Source of the DNA: Acidipropionibacterium virtanenii | GTDB taxonomy: Bacteria > Actinomycetota > Actinomycetes > Propionibacteriales > Propionibacteriaceae | Length of the DNA: 64,000 bases | Assembly (NCBI RefSeq): GCF_003325455.1 | Contig: NZ_CP025198.1 | Coordinates: 2,728,001 to 2,792,000 of the forward strand | Reading direction: 5' to 3' | Shown: positions 8,427-16,642 of the stretch, piece by piece | Layout of the letters: each line of letters starts with the position of its first letter | How positions within the stretch are numbered: position 1 is the first letter of the stretch | Notes under the pieces: model-generated | What the model saw: the letters and a program-made list of their open reading frames with translations, nothing else | Told to the model about the DNA's origin: nothing | Database searches by the model: none | Position numbers and translations under genes: made by a program

Positions 8427-10373
8427 TCAGGCCCTCACCTCGGTGAAGTGCTCGAAGGGCCGGAGGAAGTCCTCCACCCAACCGGCCGGGAAGTGCGGAA
8501 GCTGGCTCTGGTAGGCGGCGACGGCCGCCCTCTTCTGTTCACGGAACCCGTCCGCCCGGCACAGGAGCGGGCCCGAGATCCGGCTGTCCGCTCCACGACG
8601 CAGGTACAGCGCCGCCGGGATCCGCTGCCAGATCGGATACTCCAGCAGCCTCGGGCGATTGCGCAGCCGCGCCACGGCCTCGCGGGTCGCCATGCCCGCG
8701 ACGGCATGGTCGGGATGGCGGTCATGGGCCGAGGTGACCATCACCTGTTCGGGGGACAGGTCGGTCAGCAGGCCGGCGACCCGATCGGTCAGCTCGGCAC
8801 GGTGGGCCTCCACACTGCCGTCGGGGAAGTCCCAGAAGGTGATCGCGGACTCGTCGACGCCGAGCGCCGCCAGCGCCGCGATGGTCTCCTGGCGCCGCAG
8901 ACCGATCATGGCCTCCGGGCCCACGCCATCGGGACGCGGTGAATCGGCCCCGTCGGAGACGACGAGCAGCTGTACGGGTGTTCCACCGGCCCGGATCCGC
9001 GCGATCGTCGCCCCGCAGCCGAAGGTCTCGTCGTCGGGGTGGGGGGTGATGACGAGCGTCGGACGGCCGGCGATCGCCGAGGTGGCATCGACCCCCAGGG
9101 CGCCGATGATCGTCGAGGAGACCGTCCTCACGAGGGTCTTGGCGGCTCTGCGGGGCGCCGTCGCCAGCAACGCCGGACTTGTTCTCGCCTGTGAGCGGTT
9201 CATCCTCGGTTCCTCTCCGGGCCGGCCCGCGTCGACCGCAGTAGCGATGGCCGCGCGCACTCCTGCGCGATAGATCTGGGGGGCCAGACGCCGCCGGGCC
9301 TCGGCGCGGGCCTGCGGTGCGGCGGCGACCACCGCCGGCCAGTCGTCGCAGATCTCCTGGATCCCCGTCGCGACGGCGTGAGCGTCACAGGCCGGAACCA
9401 GGCGCGTCGTGGGATATCCCTCGGCGGCCTCCCGCAGGCCGCTCATGTCCGAGGCGACCACCGGGCGCAGTGCCAGCACCCCCTCGACGACGGCGTTGCC
9501 GAAGGACTCGTCGGCACGCGAGGGCACCGCCAGGATGTCGGCGGCCGCCAGCCGTGGCCACACGTCGGCCTCGAATCCGGCGAACTCCACCGGGACGTCC
9601 ATCCCCTCGGCCTTGGCGCGCAGTTCCTCGGCGTACCACTCGTAGCCGGAGAAGACGTCCCCCACCAGGGTGACATTCACGTCGATCCCCTGATCGGCAA
9701 GGATCTGTGCGACGTCCAGCAGCAGATCCGGGCCCTTCCGCGGCGACAGTCGCCCGACATAGACCAGCCGCAGGGTGCCGTCGATGGCGGGCCTGGGAGG
9801 AGGCGGATCCTGCGGTCCCTCGACTCCGTTGAGCAGGATCCGCGCCCGGTGAGCCGGCCCGGGCAACACCCGGGCGAACGCCCCGGCAGTGAAGCGGCTG
9901 TTGAGGATCACCTGTGTCGAGAGCGCGTGCGGGCCGTAGAGCAGGGCTGCGACCGGCAGTGACCTCTCAGCCTCATGGACGTGACTGACCACCGGAACCT
10001 GGTGCAGCCGTCCCAACGGCGGCCACAGGGGCTCGATGATCGTACTGACGTAGATCGCGTCAGGACGGACCCTGCCGATCAGTCGGAGCGCCGAACGAGT
10101 ACCGCCCGCCAGGTCCGCCAGCAGCTGCGGCCAACCGGACGGGCGCATCAGCGCCTTGCGGAGCACGAAGGCCCGGGTGATCACCACGGAGGCACCGGCC
10201 CCCTCCAGCCGCGCGACCAGCGGCCCCGTCATCGGGAGAGCCGCCACGACGCGCGCGCCGCCCTCGACCATCCCGGTCACCGACTCCAGGAACATCCGGT
10301 CCGAGCCGAACATCTCCGCCCCCGGATGGACGGCCAGCACGGTCCGGCCGGTGAGGTCTCCCGCTCCGCTCAT
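8427..10373 (-). CDS. Fused GT4 glycosyltransferase and PIG-L family deacetylase
   Basis: A single 648-residue frame with two domains and no stop between them. Residues about 10-375 are a GT-B glycosyltransferase of family 4, with YVGRLSPRKGPDLLL and the ESFGNAVVEG motif. Residues about 430-640 are a PIG-L/LmbE zinc deacetylase, with HPDDE (from residue 445) and the second metal motif HDRHPDH. The pairing parallels MshA/MshB, BshA/BshB and PIG-A/PIG-L, where a GlcNAc is attached and then de-N-acetylated. The ATG at 10373 overlaps the upstream stop by ATGA. An internal ATG at 9203 has GGAGAGGA eight bases upstream, so the deacetylase could also be made alone. The acceptor is unknown. Confidence 0.85.
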   Translation of the reverse strand: MSGAGDLTGRTVLAVHPGAEMFGSDRMFLESVTGMVEGGARVVAALPMTGPLVARLEGAGASVVITRAFVLRKALMRPSGWPQLLADLAGGTRSALRLIGRVRPDAIYVSTIIEPLWPPLGRLHQVPVVSHVHEAERSLPVAALLYGPHALSTQVILNSRFTAGAFARVLPGPAHRARILLNGVEGPQDPPPPRPAIDGTLRLVYVGRLSPRKGPDLLLDVAQILADQGIDVNVTLVGDVFSGYEWYAEELRAKAEGMDVPVEFAGFEADVWPRLAAADILAVPSRADESFGNAVVEGVLALRPVVASDMSGLREAAEGYPTTRLVPACDAHAVATGIQEICDDWPAVVAAAPQARAEARRRLAPQIYRAGVRAAIATAVDAGRPGEEPRMNRSQARTSPALLATAPRRAAKTLVRTVSSTIIGALGVDATSAIAGRPTLVITPHPDDETFGCGATIARIRAGGTPVQLLVVSDGADSPRPDGVGPEAMIGLRRQETIAALAALGVDESAITFWDFPDGSVEAHRAELTDRVAGLLTDLSPEQVMVTSAHDRHPDHAVAGMATREAVARLRNRPRLLEYPIWQRIPAALYLRRGADSRISGPLLCRADGFREQKRAAVAAYQSQLPHFPAGWVEDFLRPFEHFTEVRA

Positions 10374-11287
10374 CGGCGGCCCTCCCGGGTGTGCGGGTGG
10401 GGCCTGGCGGTCACCAGGATCCCGGCCAGGGTGCCGCGTACGGCGGCAACGAAGGTGCCGGGATCCTCCAGGAGCTGGCGGCGTCCTCCCCGCAACAGGA
10501 TCTGCCAGGACTGGGACGGGGTCGCAGCCAGCCAGTCCCGCCAGGCGACGCGGGCGAAACGGCGCCCGAACACCACCCGGTTGCGGCAGTTCCAGTAGTA
10601 GTAGGAATGGGATTTCGCGCGGCGGCCCTGGGAGCCCTGGGTGCCGCCCTCGTCGTGGACCACCAGCAGGTCGTGACGCACCGCCAGGTGCCGGCCGCAG
10701 GCCACCGCCCGGCGGGAGAAGTCGACGTCCTCCCAGTACAGGAAGTACTCCTCGCCGAAGCCTCCGGTCTCCTCGAAGGTGCTCCGGTCGAAGGCCATGC
10801 AGGCCCCGGTCAGCCAGTTCACCCATTCGCCATCGCCATCGCTGTCGATCCAGCGCATCCGGGTGCGGCCGGTGCGCAGGCTCACCATCGCCCCGTCGAA
10901 ATCGGTGTGTCCGTCTGACCCCACGACCCGCGGCGAGATGACGCCGCCCGGATCCTCCCGGACGGCCCGTGCCAGCCCGGCCAGCACCGGTCCGTCGGCG
11001 GCGGCGTCCGGATTGAGCAGCACGAAGACGTCCAGCCCGTCGGAGATCGCGGCGCGCACGCCCTGGTTGACCCCGGCGCCGAAGCCGACGTTGGCCGCAG
11101 AGGCCACCAGCGTCCACCCGCGTTCGGCGCACAGCTGCCGGACGGCCTGGCACTCGGCGACGCTGGAGGGGTTGTCCACCACATAGACGCGGGCGCCCTC
11201 TTCGGCGACCGGTCCCGCGACGTTGTCGGCGATCAGCTGGTGGGAACCGTAGTTGACTATCACCAGGGCGAAGGGAGAGGCAGTCAT
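10370..11287 (-). CDS. Family 2 glycosyltransferase (WbbL/rhamnosyltransferase-like)
   Basis: A 305-residue protein with the WbbL-type pattern: ALVIVNYGS at the N-terminus, VYVVDNPSS, NVGFGAGVNQG, then LLNPDAAADGPV carrying the metal-binding acidic residues, and EEYFLYWEDVDFSRRA. Family members transfer rhamnose or related sugars from dTDP-sugars onto lipid-linked acceptors on the cytoplasmic face. The start ATG 11287-11285 overlaps the upstream stop by one base (TGATG), and its own stop overlaps the next start by four, so the three minus-strand genes 12465-8427 form one coupled operon. The specific sugar is inferred only from family resemblance. Confidence 0.85.
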   Translation of the reverse strand: MTASPFALVIVNYGSHQLIADNVAGPVAEEGARVYVVDNPSSVAECQAVRQLCAERGWTLVASAANVGFGAGVNQGVRAAISDGLDVFVLLNPDAAADGPVLAGLARAVREDPGGVISPRVVGSDGHTDFDGAMVSLRTGRTRMRWIDSDGDGEWVNWLTGACMAFDRSTFEETGGFGEEYFLYWEDVDFSRRAVACGRHLAVRHDLLVVHDEGGTQGSQGRRAKSHSYYYWNCRNRVVFGRRFARVAWRDWLAATPSQSWQILLRGGRRQLLEDPGTFVAAVRGTLAGILVTARPHPHTREGRR

Positions 11288-12465
11288 CAGCGCGCGCCCC
11301 TGCGTCTCCCACTCGGGTGGGAGCGCAGCGGGGTGACGCCGACCCGGTGCAGATCGCGCAGCAGCTGCTCGTAGCGGTCGGTGACGGTGTCCCAGGAGTA
11401 GCGGGGCTTGATGTCGGTGCGCAGCCTCGCCCCCATGGACCAGGCCGCCTGCGGATCCTCCCGCACCGTGGCCAGTGCGCTGGCCACACCGTCCGGATCG
11501 GAGAAGAACAGCCCGTTGCCGTTGAGCACCTCGCGGTTGAACACGACGTCGTAGGCGATCACCGCGGCCCCCGCCCCCGAGGCACGCAGCAGTGACGGGT
11601 TGGTGCCGCCGACGCTGTGGCCGTGAAGGTAGGAGGCGCAGTTGGCGTACAACTGATCGAGGAGCTCCTGATCCCACACCGATCCGATGAAGCGGACGTC
11701 GGCCGGGCCGGCCGCCTCATGGACCGCCCGGGTGTATTCGGCAGAATAGGGCGCCGCCCCGGCCACCACCAGCGGCAGACGAGAGCCGGATCGCCGGTAC
11801 CCTTCGACGATCTCCAGGATGTGATTCTCCGGCTCGAAGCGCGCGACCACCAGGTGGAAGCGCCGGGGCTCCAGGCCCTTCTCCGCAAGCTTGTCGGAAC
11901 GTGAGGAGTCGATGATCGGCGCGCCGTAGGTGATCTCGCGGGTGTCGGCCCCGAACTCGTCCCGGTAGTACTCGGCGATGCCGCGGGCATCGGCGATGAG
12001 GGCGTCGGAGAGACGGACCGCCATCCCCTCGGCGACCCGGTAGTAGGTGCGCCCTGTCCCCTGCCACTTCGCCCGCTTCCACTCGATGCCGTCGACGTGG
12101 GTGGCGGTGGGGATCCGGCGGGCTCGCAGCACCGGCAGCAGGGGCGAGTTCGCGGCGTTGAAGAGGATCGCGGAGTCGACGTCGCGCAGCACCGGGTGAA
12201 TGACGGACAGGGCGGTGTGGCTGAGGGTCTCCAGGGACCGCCGGCGCATCGCCGGCAGGGTCACCAGATCCATCCCCAGGTAGTGCTGGAGAGACTCGGA
12301 ACCACCATCATTGGAGTGACGGCAGAAGACGGTGACGCGGTGCCCGCGGTCCGCCAGCCGACGTCCGATCTGCTCGACCGCGGTCTCGAAGCCCCCGTAC
12401 CGGGCGGGTACGCCCCGGGTCCCGATGAGCGCGATCCTCAGAACGCCGTCCACATTTTCCTCCAT
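11287..12465 (-). CDS. Family 4 glycosyltransferase with DUF1972 N-terminal domain
   Basis: A 392-residue GT-B enzyme. The N-terminal IGTRGVPARYGGFET is the hallmark of the DUF1972 group, which holds many rhamnosyl- and mannosyltransferases of polysaccharide loci. The C-terminal half carries FEPENH and a glycine-rich donor site (GHSVGGTNPSLLRASGAGAAV). It is first in a three-gene coupled operon and divergent from the gene at 12584. The ATG at 12465 has GAGGAG only two bases away, which is close; a GTG four codons in has GGAGGA at better spacing, so the exact start is uncertain. Donor and acceptor are not known. Confidence 0.85.
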   Translation of the reverse strand: MEENVDGVLRIALIGTRGVPARYGGFETAVEQIGRRLADRGHRVTVFCRHSNDGGSESLQHYLGMDLVTLPAMRRRSLETLSHTALSVIHPVLRDVDSAILFNAANSPLLPVLRARRIPTATHVDGIEWKRAKWQGTGRTYYRVAEGMAVRLSDALIADARGIAEYYRDEFGADTREITYGAPIIDSSRSDKLAEKGLEPRRFHLVVARFEPENHILEIVEGYRRSGSRLPLVVAGAAPYSAEYTRAVHEAAGPADVRFIGSVWDQELLDQLYANCASYLHGHSVGGTNPSLLRASGAGAAVIAYDVVFNREVLNGNGLFFSDPDGVASALATVREDPQAAWSMGARLRTDIKPRYSWDTVTDRYEQLLRDLHRVGVTPLRSHPSGRRRGAR

Positions 12466-12494
12466 ATCTCCTCAGTCGCTCCGCCATCTGCATC

Positions 12495-12521
12495 CTGTCA
12501 TGCCCGGCAACGCCTTACACT
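12495..12521 (+). promoter_or_regulatory. Possible promoter for the glycosyltransferase at 12584
   Basis: TACACT (12516-12521) resembles a -10 box, and CTGTCA (12495-12500) could be a weak -35 box at 15-bp spacing in the divergent intergenic region. This is pattern only. Confidence 0.3.
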
Positions 12522-12583
12522 GCCACGCCGACTACTCTCCGGTCGTCTTGCCGCCGCCGGTCGCCCATGCCAGACTGAGCCCC

Positions 12584-13558
12584 GTGGACGATGTCTACCA
12601 CTGTGCCCCCGAGCCGAGGACGGCAGGCTCTGAACTCGACGACCTGCGCGTCCTGGTGGCCGTCACCACCTTCCGGCGCATCCATCTGTTGCCCGATCTC
12701 ATCGCGCGCGTCCAGGAGGAGATGGCCGAGGCGCCGTGCCCGGCGCGCCTGCTGGTGGTCGACAACGATCCGGACTGCTCGGCCCGTCGCGTCTGCGAGA
12801 CCGCCGGCGTCGGCTATCTGCCGGTCGCCCTCCCCGGGATCGCCGCCGCCAGACAGGCCGCACTGGCCGCAGCCGCCGACCAGGAACTCACCGTCATGGT
12901 CGACGACGACGTGATGCCGCAGGCCGGATGGCTCTGTGAGCTCGTGGCGGTGTGGCGCCAGACCCGCGCCGCGGTGGTCATGGGTTTCGTGCAGTACGTA
13001 TGGCCGCCCGACTGCGACCCGTGGGTGTCCGATTCGGGCTTCATGCGACGCACCCGCCATGCCCGCGCTCAGGAACTCGACTACCTCGCCACCAGCAATG
13101 CGCTCTTCGACACCGGCCAGGTGCGCAGGCTCGGCGTCGATTTCGACACCTCGCTGGGACTTGCCGGCGGCGAGGACACGCGATTCGGCCGCGACGTGCT
13201 GGCGGCCGGCGGACGGATCGTCGCGGCCCCCGACTCCGTGGTGCGCGCCGACATCCCGCCCGAGCGCGCAACCCGCGACTTCGCCCGCCGTCGGGCGAGG
13301 ACCCAGGGCGCCTCTCGCTCGCAGATGCTCATCGATGATCCCCGGCCCGCGGTGCGTCTGCTGCGTTCTGGTCAGCATCTGCTCGGAGGGGTGGCGCGTC
13401 TGGCGGTGTTCTCCACCGGCGCACGGCTCATCCCCGCACGGCTGGACCGGCGGCGCAATGCGGTGCTCTCCAGGCGGGCATGGTTCGCGCAGGGTCGCAT
13501 CCTTGGGGCGTTGGGCAAGGGTTCTCCGCTGTACACGCGTCGGCCGACTGCACACTGA
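12584..13558 (+). CDS. Family 2 glycosyltransferase
   Basis: About 324 residues, paralogous to the gene at 6700: VAVTTFRRIHLLPDL, LLVVDNDPDCS, VMVDDDVMPQAGW (metal site) and GLAGGEDTRFGRDVLAAGG align directly. It probably transfers a sugar in the same surface-glycan pathway. The start is taken at GTG 12584, just before the conserved part; there is no convincing ribosome site, and the frame stays open back to 12332, so the N-terminus is uncertain. It converges with the cytidylyltransferase gene, nine bases away. The two paralogs flank the minus-strand transferase operon. Confidence 0.75.
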   Translation: MDDVYHCAPEPRTAGSELDDLRVLVAVTTFRRIHLLPDLIARVQEEMAEAPCPARLLVVDNDPDCSARRVCETAGVGYLPVALPGIAAARQAALAAAADQELTVMVDDDVMPQAGWLCELVAVWRQTRAAVVMGFVQYVWPPDCDPWVSDSGFMRRTRHARAQELDYLATSNALFDTGQVRRLGVDFDTSLGLAGGEDTRFGRDVLAAGGRIVAAPDSVVRADIPPERATRDFARRRARTQGASRSQMLIDDPRPAVRLLRSGQHLLGGVARLAVFSTGARLIPARLDRRRNAVLSRRAWFAQGRILGALGKGSPLYTRRPTAH

Positions 13559-13567
13559 GACAGGCGC

Positions 13568-14002
13568 TCAGGCGATCCTGAGGGCTTTGGTGAGGTAGCC
13601 CCGCAGTATCGTCGAGGAGGTCGTCGGAGTGTAGGGAAGGTAGACCACCCGGGCACCGATCTCGGCCATCTCCGCCTCCAGCTGGTCGCCCTTGGGGGTG
13701 TCCTTCCAGTCGTCGCCCTTGAACAGGACGTCGAAGTGATGACGCCGCCAGGCGATGCGCTTGTCCTGGCCGACGTCCGCCACCGCACGATCGACGCATC
13801 TCAGCGCTGCGACCAGTGCGAGCCGCTCCTCGAAGGGGACCACCGGAGCGCGTCCCTTCATGGCGATGAGGGCCTCATCCGTGGCGACTCCGGCGATGAG
13901 CCGGTCACAACGCTCCCGGGAGGACGTGAGAATGTTCAGATGACCGATGTGGAGCATGTCGAAACCGCCCGGCACATAGCCCACCGTCATCGAACCCGCC
14001 AT
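13568..14002 (-). CDS. TagD-like cytidylyltransferase (glycerol-3-phosphate cytidylyltransferase family)
   Basis: A 144-residue nucleotidyltransferase. GGFDMLHIGHLNIL holds the HxGH signature near the N-terminus, and YLPYTPTTSST matches the C-terminal RTxGISTT-like motif. It has the full length of TagD-type enzymes, which make CDP-glycerol or a similar CDP-alcohol from CTP. In this locus it could supply the CDP-alcohol phosphatidyltransferase (7710) or a teichoic-acid-like polymer. A -10 box (TATAAT, 14059-14064 on the minus strand) and an adjacent 21-bp near-palindrome suggest a dedicated regulated promoter. An ADP-heptose-type nucleotidyltransferase is a less likely alternative. Confidence 0.85.
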   Translation of the reverse strand: MAGSMTVGYVPGGFDMLHIGHLNILTSSRERCDRLIAGVATDEALIAMKGRAPVVPFEERLALVAALRCVDRAVADVGQDKRIAWRRHHFDVLFKGDDWKDTPKGDQLEAEMAEIGARVVYLPYTPTTSSTILRGYLTKALRIA

Positions 14003-14058
14003 CGAGCAACCTCCGGATCAGTGCGCGGCGAACCTGTAGGTTCACCCGTCCCTTCCGG

Positions 14059-14087
14059 ATTATAACGGCGTCCACATTGTGAACGCC
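14059..14087 (-). promoter_or_regulatory. Promoter and palindromic operator upstream of the TagD-like gene
   Basis: On the minus strand TATAAT (14064-14059) is a perfect -10 box. Directly upstream, 14067-14087 reads as a 21-bp near-palindrome, GGCGT-(T/C)-CAC around an A/T centre, with one imperfect pair; it covers the -35/-10 spacer. A repressor bound here would block the promoter. No -35 hexamer close to consensus is seen. Confidence 0.55.
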
Positions 14088-14112
14088 ATTCGGCGGTCGA
14101 CAGTTGTGCAGC

Positions 14113-14156
14113 CGCCCCCCCACTCCCGGGTGACCGCCCCCCCACTCCCGGGTGAC
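14113..14156. repeat. Tandem repeat, two 22-bp units
   Basis: Two exact copies of a 22-bp unit (14113-14134 and 14135-14156), each holding a run of seven C followed by ACTCCCGGGTGAC. It lies between the TagD-like promoter and the LemA terminator. No function is evident. Confidence 0.9.
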
Positions 14157-14160
14157 GTGG

Positions 14161-14198
14161 TTGCGCCCCGGCCGCGAGATGTCGCGGCCGGGGCGCAA
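14161..14198 (-). terminator. Hairpin terminator of the lemA gene
   Basis: A perfect 17-bp stem (arms 14161-14177 and 14182-14198) closes a four-base loop and is very GC rich. It sits 25 bp past the lemA stop on the minus strand. There is no T run, as is common in high-GC actinobacteria. Confidence 0.75.
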
Positions 14199-14223
14199 TG
14201 TGGAGAGTCGGGGCCCCCGGGAG

Positions 14224-15033
14224 CTACTGGGAGGTCTGGTTACCCTGGTTCCCCCACGGCTGTTGAGACGGATCGGCCTGCTGCGCCGGATTCGGCCGCT
14301 GTGCGGCCTGCGGATCCGGCAACTGATCGGGGGACTGCTGCGGCGCCGCGTATCCGGGAGCCTGGGCCTGGGAGCCCTGGCCGAGCTGCGGCGCCCCGGC
14401 CTGGCCGATGTTCTGCTGCGTCTCGGGCCGCTGGCTGATCTCCCCGAAGTTGACGCCGGGAGCCGAACGGACCGCCGGATCCTCGACCTGGAAGTAGCTG
14501 GCCTTCTCGAAGTGGAACATGCCTGCCACCAGGTTCGACGGGAAGCTCTCGGTCTTGGTGTTGTAGGTCTTCACGTTGGCGTTGTAGTAGCGCCTGCCGG
14601 CGGCGATACGGTCCTCGGTGGCGGCCAGCTCGCGCTGCAGCTCCAGGAAGTTCGCGTTGCTGCGCAGCTCCGGGTAGGCCTCCACCTGGGCCACCAGGTT
14701 GTGGACGGCACCGGTGAGCTGCGACTCGATCTGGGAGCGCTGCGGGTCGGGGGCGTCGCCCCGCGCTCCGGTGGCCATCGCCACCGCCTGGTTGCGCAGC
14801 CGGGTGACCTCCTCCAGGGTGTTGCGCTCATGGGCGGCCGCTGCCCGCACGGTCTCGACCAGATTCGGGATGAGTTCGTAGCGGCGGTTCAGTTCCACGT
14901 CGACCTGTCGCCAGGACTCCTGAATGGTGTTGCGCAGTCTGACGAAGGAGTTGTAGGGCGCGATGAACAGCCCGACCCCGCCGCCGATCACGACGACGAG
15001 GATGATGAGGATGAGGATCAGTGCCAGTGACAT
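14224..15033 (-). CDS. lemA: LemA family membrane protein
   Basis: A 269-residue protein. An N-terminal membrane helix (LALILILIILVVVIGGGVG) precedes YNSFVRLRNTIQESWRQVDVEL, LNRRYELIPNLVETV and the EKASYFQVEDP-type end that define LemA. Residues about 30-200 are predicted alpha-helical, and the last 60 are Gln/Pro-rich and low complexity. LemA proteins sit on the outer face of the membrane; their job is not settled. The gene lies immediately downstream of a sortase-fold gene and a Pro-rich membrane protein on the same strand, with an 86-bp gap to the sortase-like stop. The low-complexity tail is longer than in most homologues. Confidence 0.9.
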   Translation of the reverse strand: MSLALILILIILVVVIGGGVGLFIAPYNSFVRLRNTIQESWRQVDVELNRRYELIPNLVETVRAAAAHERNTLEEVTRLRNQAVAMATGARGDAPDPQRSQIESQLTGAVHNLVAQVEAYPELRSNANFLELQRELAATEDRIAAGRRYYNANVKTYNTKTESFPSNLVAGMFHFEKASYFQVEDPAVRSAPGVNFGEISQRPETQQNIGQAGAPQLGQGSQAQAPGYAAPQQSPDQLPDPQAAQRPNPAQQADPSQQPWGNQGNQTSQ

Positions 15034-15119
15034 CTGGGATGGACCTTTCTGGTCTTGGGCTTGACGCCGAGAGTACCGGCAGCCGGGGGCGCTTCCGGGT
15101 CGGCGCGGCGGCCCGGGCC

Positions 15120-15773
15120 CTAGCGGTTCCGGGCGGAGACCAGGTGTCCCATGGCGACCGAGCGGCCGGAGGTGGCGATCATGTCCTGACCGGTGGTCAG
15201 CGTGATGAGCGGCTGCTGTGCGGTGGCGTCGGCATGGCCGGGCACCGGGTCGAGCACCCAGTCGTCGGTGCTGCGCACGGTGAGGCTCGCCGGGGCGACG
15301 TCGATCCGGTAGGTGAACACCGAGGATGCGGTCTCCACGACGACGTCGTCCCCGGCGTGCAGCTTCCGCAGATCGCGGAAGCCGTTGGCGCCGGTGGCCG
15401 AACGCCCGGCGACCGCGAAATTGCCCTTCTGGCCGGGCAGCGCTGTGTCGCGGTACCAGGCCAGACCATCGGCCAGGGCGGAGTCGGCGTCATCGGTGGA
15501 GGCGTAGACCGGCCATGCCCAGCTCGATCCGAGCCTCGGGATCCTCATCACCGCGATGAGATCGCCCTCGGCCGGGCCCTTGGAGGTCGACGCGGAGGGG
15601 GACGGTGACGCCGACCAGGACCGGGCGGCCGACGACGCCGCGGCGCGGGCCCGGTCCCCGGGCGGGAGGGTGCTGCCCCACCACGTCCATCCGGCCCACA
15701 GGGCCGCGGCGACGATCAGGGCGACGAGACTGACGACGGTCCAGCCGAAGGGTCGCAGACGTAGGCGGCTCAT
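15120..15773 (-). CDS. Sortase-fold protein lacking catalytic His and Cys
   Basis: A 217-residue protein with an N-terminal membrane helix (residues about 11-33), a Ser/Pro-rich linker and a class E-type sortase domain (GLAWYRDTALPGQKGNFAVAG, then LHAGDDVVVETASSVFTYRI). The catalytic His expected in AGH is Arg (AGRSATG, about residue 124), and the Cys of TLTTC is Gly (TLTTG, residue 195); the Arg near 204 remains. It should therefore not transpeptidate and may instead bind sorting signals or partner proteins. The ATG overlaps the upstream stop by ATGA, so it is coupled to the Pro-rich membrane protein. No reading-frame damage is present, so it looks maintained. Confidence 0.8.
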   Translation of the reverse strand: MSRLRLRPFGWTVVSLVALIVAAALWAGWTWWGSTLPPGDRARAAASSAARSWSASPSPSASTSKGPAEGDLIAVMRIPRLGSSWAWPVYASTDDADSALADGLAWYRDTALPGQKGNFAVAGRSATGANGFRDLRKLHAGDDVVVETASSVFTYRIDVAPASLTVRSTDDWVLDPVPGHADATAQQPLITLTTGQDMIATSGRSVAMGHLVSARNR

Positions 15774-16642
15774 CGGCTCAGACCTCCCCCTTCGTGGCGC
15801 CCGGGTTGTCCGCCCATCTGTGGGCCGACCGGGACGGCCCGGCGCATCTCCCACGCCTCCACGTCCCTGAGCCAGCGGTTGTACGGGGGGTTCCACACGC
15901 AGATGAGGGCGGCCACCACCAGCAGGGTGGCGAGCCAGGCGGGGGTCAGCACGAAATGCACGTTCCACCAGAACCACGCCGTCCACAGCACCGCGGCCGC
16001 GGTGAACAGCCAGCGGTCGATCTGATGGCCGCCGCCCATCGTGAGGGAGAGCGCCGCACCGGCCAGCGGCAGCAGCACCATGGGCGCCCAGTCCCCGGCT
16101 GCCAGGCCGAGGACGAAGGTGCTGACGAGGGGCCCCAGCGCCGACTCGGAGAAGCTTCCCTGGAACAGCCAGATCATCAGCAGCCCGAAGAGCCAGATCC
16201 CGGCGGGGATCATCACCACGATCCGTGCCGCGGTGAGCGCCGCGGGCGTGGGAGGCTTGACGTCGCGCATCCGGTGCTGGTCCGGAACCGGGCGCTGAGC
16301 GTACTGCGACTGGTATCGCGGAGGGTAATTCTGAGCGGGGGGCGGCCAGCCCTGTCCCTGTTGGGGCTGACCGTAGGGCGGCCGACCCTGCGGTTGCGCG
16401 CCCTGGCCGGGAGGGGGCCAACCCTGGGGACCCTGCTGCGGAGGCTGGGCCGGCCCCGGCGGCTGCCCTCGCTGCCCGGGCGGAGGCCAATTCTGGCCCG
16501 GCGGCTGCCCTGGCGGAGGCCAATCGTGGCCCTGGTCCTGTTGCGACGCCCCGTGTCCCTGCGGGGGCCAGCCCTGGCCCGGCGGCACGCTGAGGGCCAC
16601 CTGACCGGATCCTCCCACCGCACGCGACGTCATGGTCGCCAT
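15770..16642 (-). CDS. Pro/Gln-rich N-terminus plus multipass membrane protein, function unknown
   Basis: About 290 residues. The first ~115 are low complexity with repeated GQxWPPPGQ units; the remainder has about five hydrophobic segments (IVVMIPAGIWLFGLLMIWLF and others) and ends in a short basic tail. I do not recognise the family. ATG 16642 is used; TTG 16654 in frame has AGGTGG nearby and could be the true start. It is followed without a gap by the sortase-fold gene (ATGA overlap), then lemA, so the three probably act together at the cell envelope. Cytoplasmic Pro/Gln-rich tails of this kind are common in actinobacterial membrane proteins. Confidence 0.65.
   Translation of the reverse strand: MATMTSRAVGGSGQVALSVPPGQGWPPQGHGASQQDQGHDWPPPGQPPGQNWPPPGQRGQPPGPAQPPQQGPQGWPPPGQGAQPQGRPPYGQPQQGQGWPPPAQNYPPRYQSQYAQRPVPDQHRMRDVKPPTPAALTAARIVVMIPAGIWLFGLLMIWLFQGSFSESALGPLVSTFVLGLAAGDWAPMVLLPLAGAALSLTMGGGHQIDRWLFTAAAVLWTAWFWWNVHFVLTPAWLATLLVVAALICVWNPPYNRWLRDVEAWEMRRAVPVGPQMGGQPGRHEGGGLSR

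Noticed and set aside
10374-11489. An open frame extending the GT4-deacetylase gene by 372 codons upstream
   Set aside because: It lies in another frame of the GT2 and GT4 genes, has Arg/Pro-rich composition without domains, and an ATGA overlap at 10373 gives a natural start.
15774-16523. An open frame that would lengthen the sortase-fold protein
   Set aside because: It is a frame-shadow of the Pro-rich membrane protein gene; the coupled ATG at 15773 is the better start.
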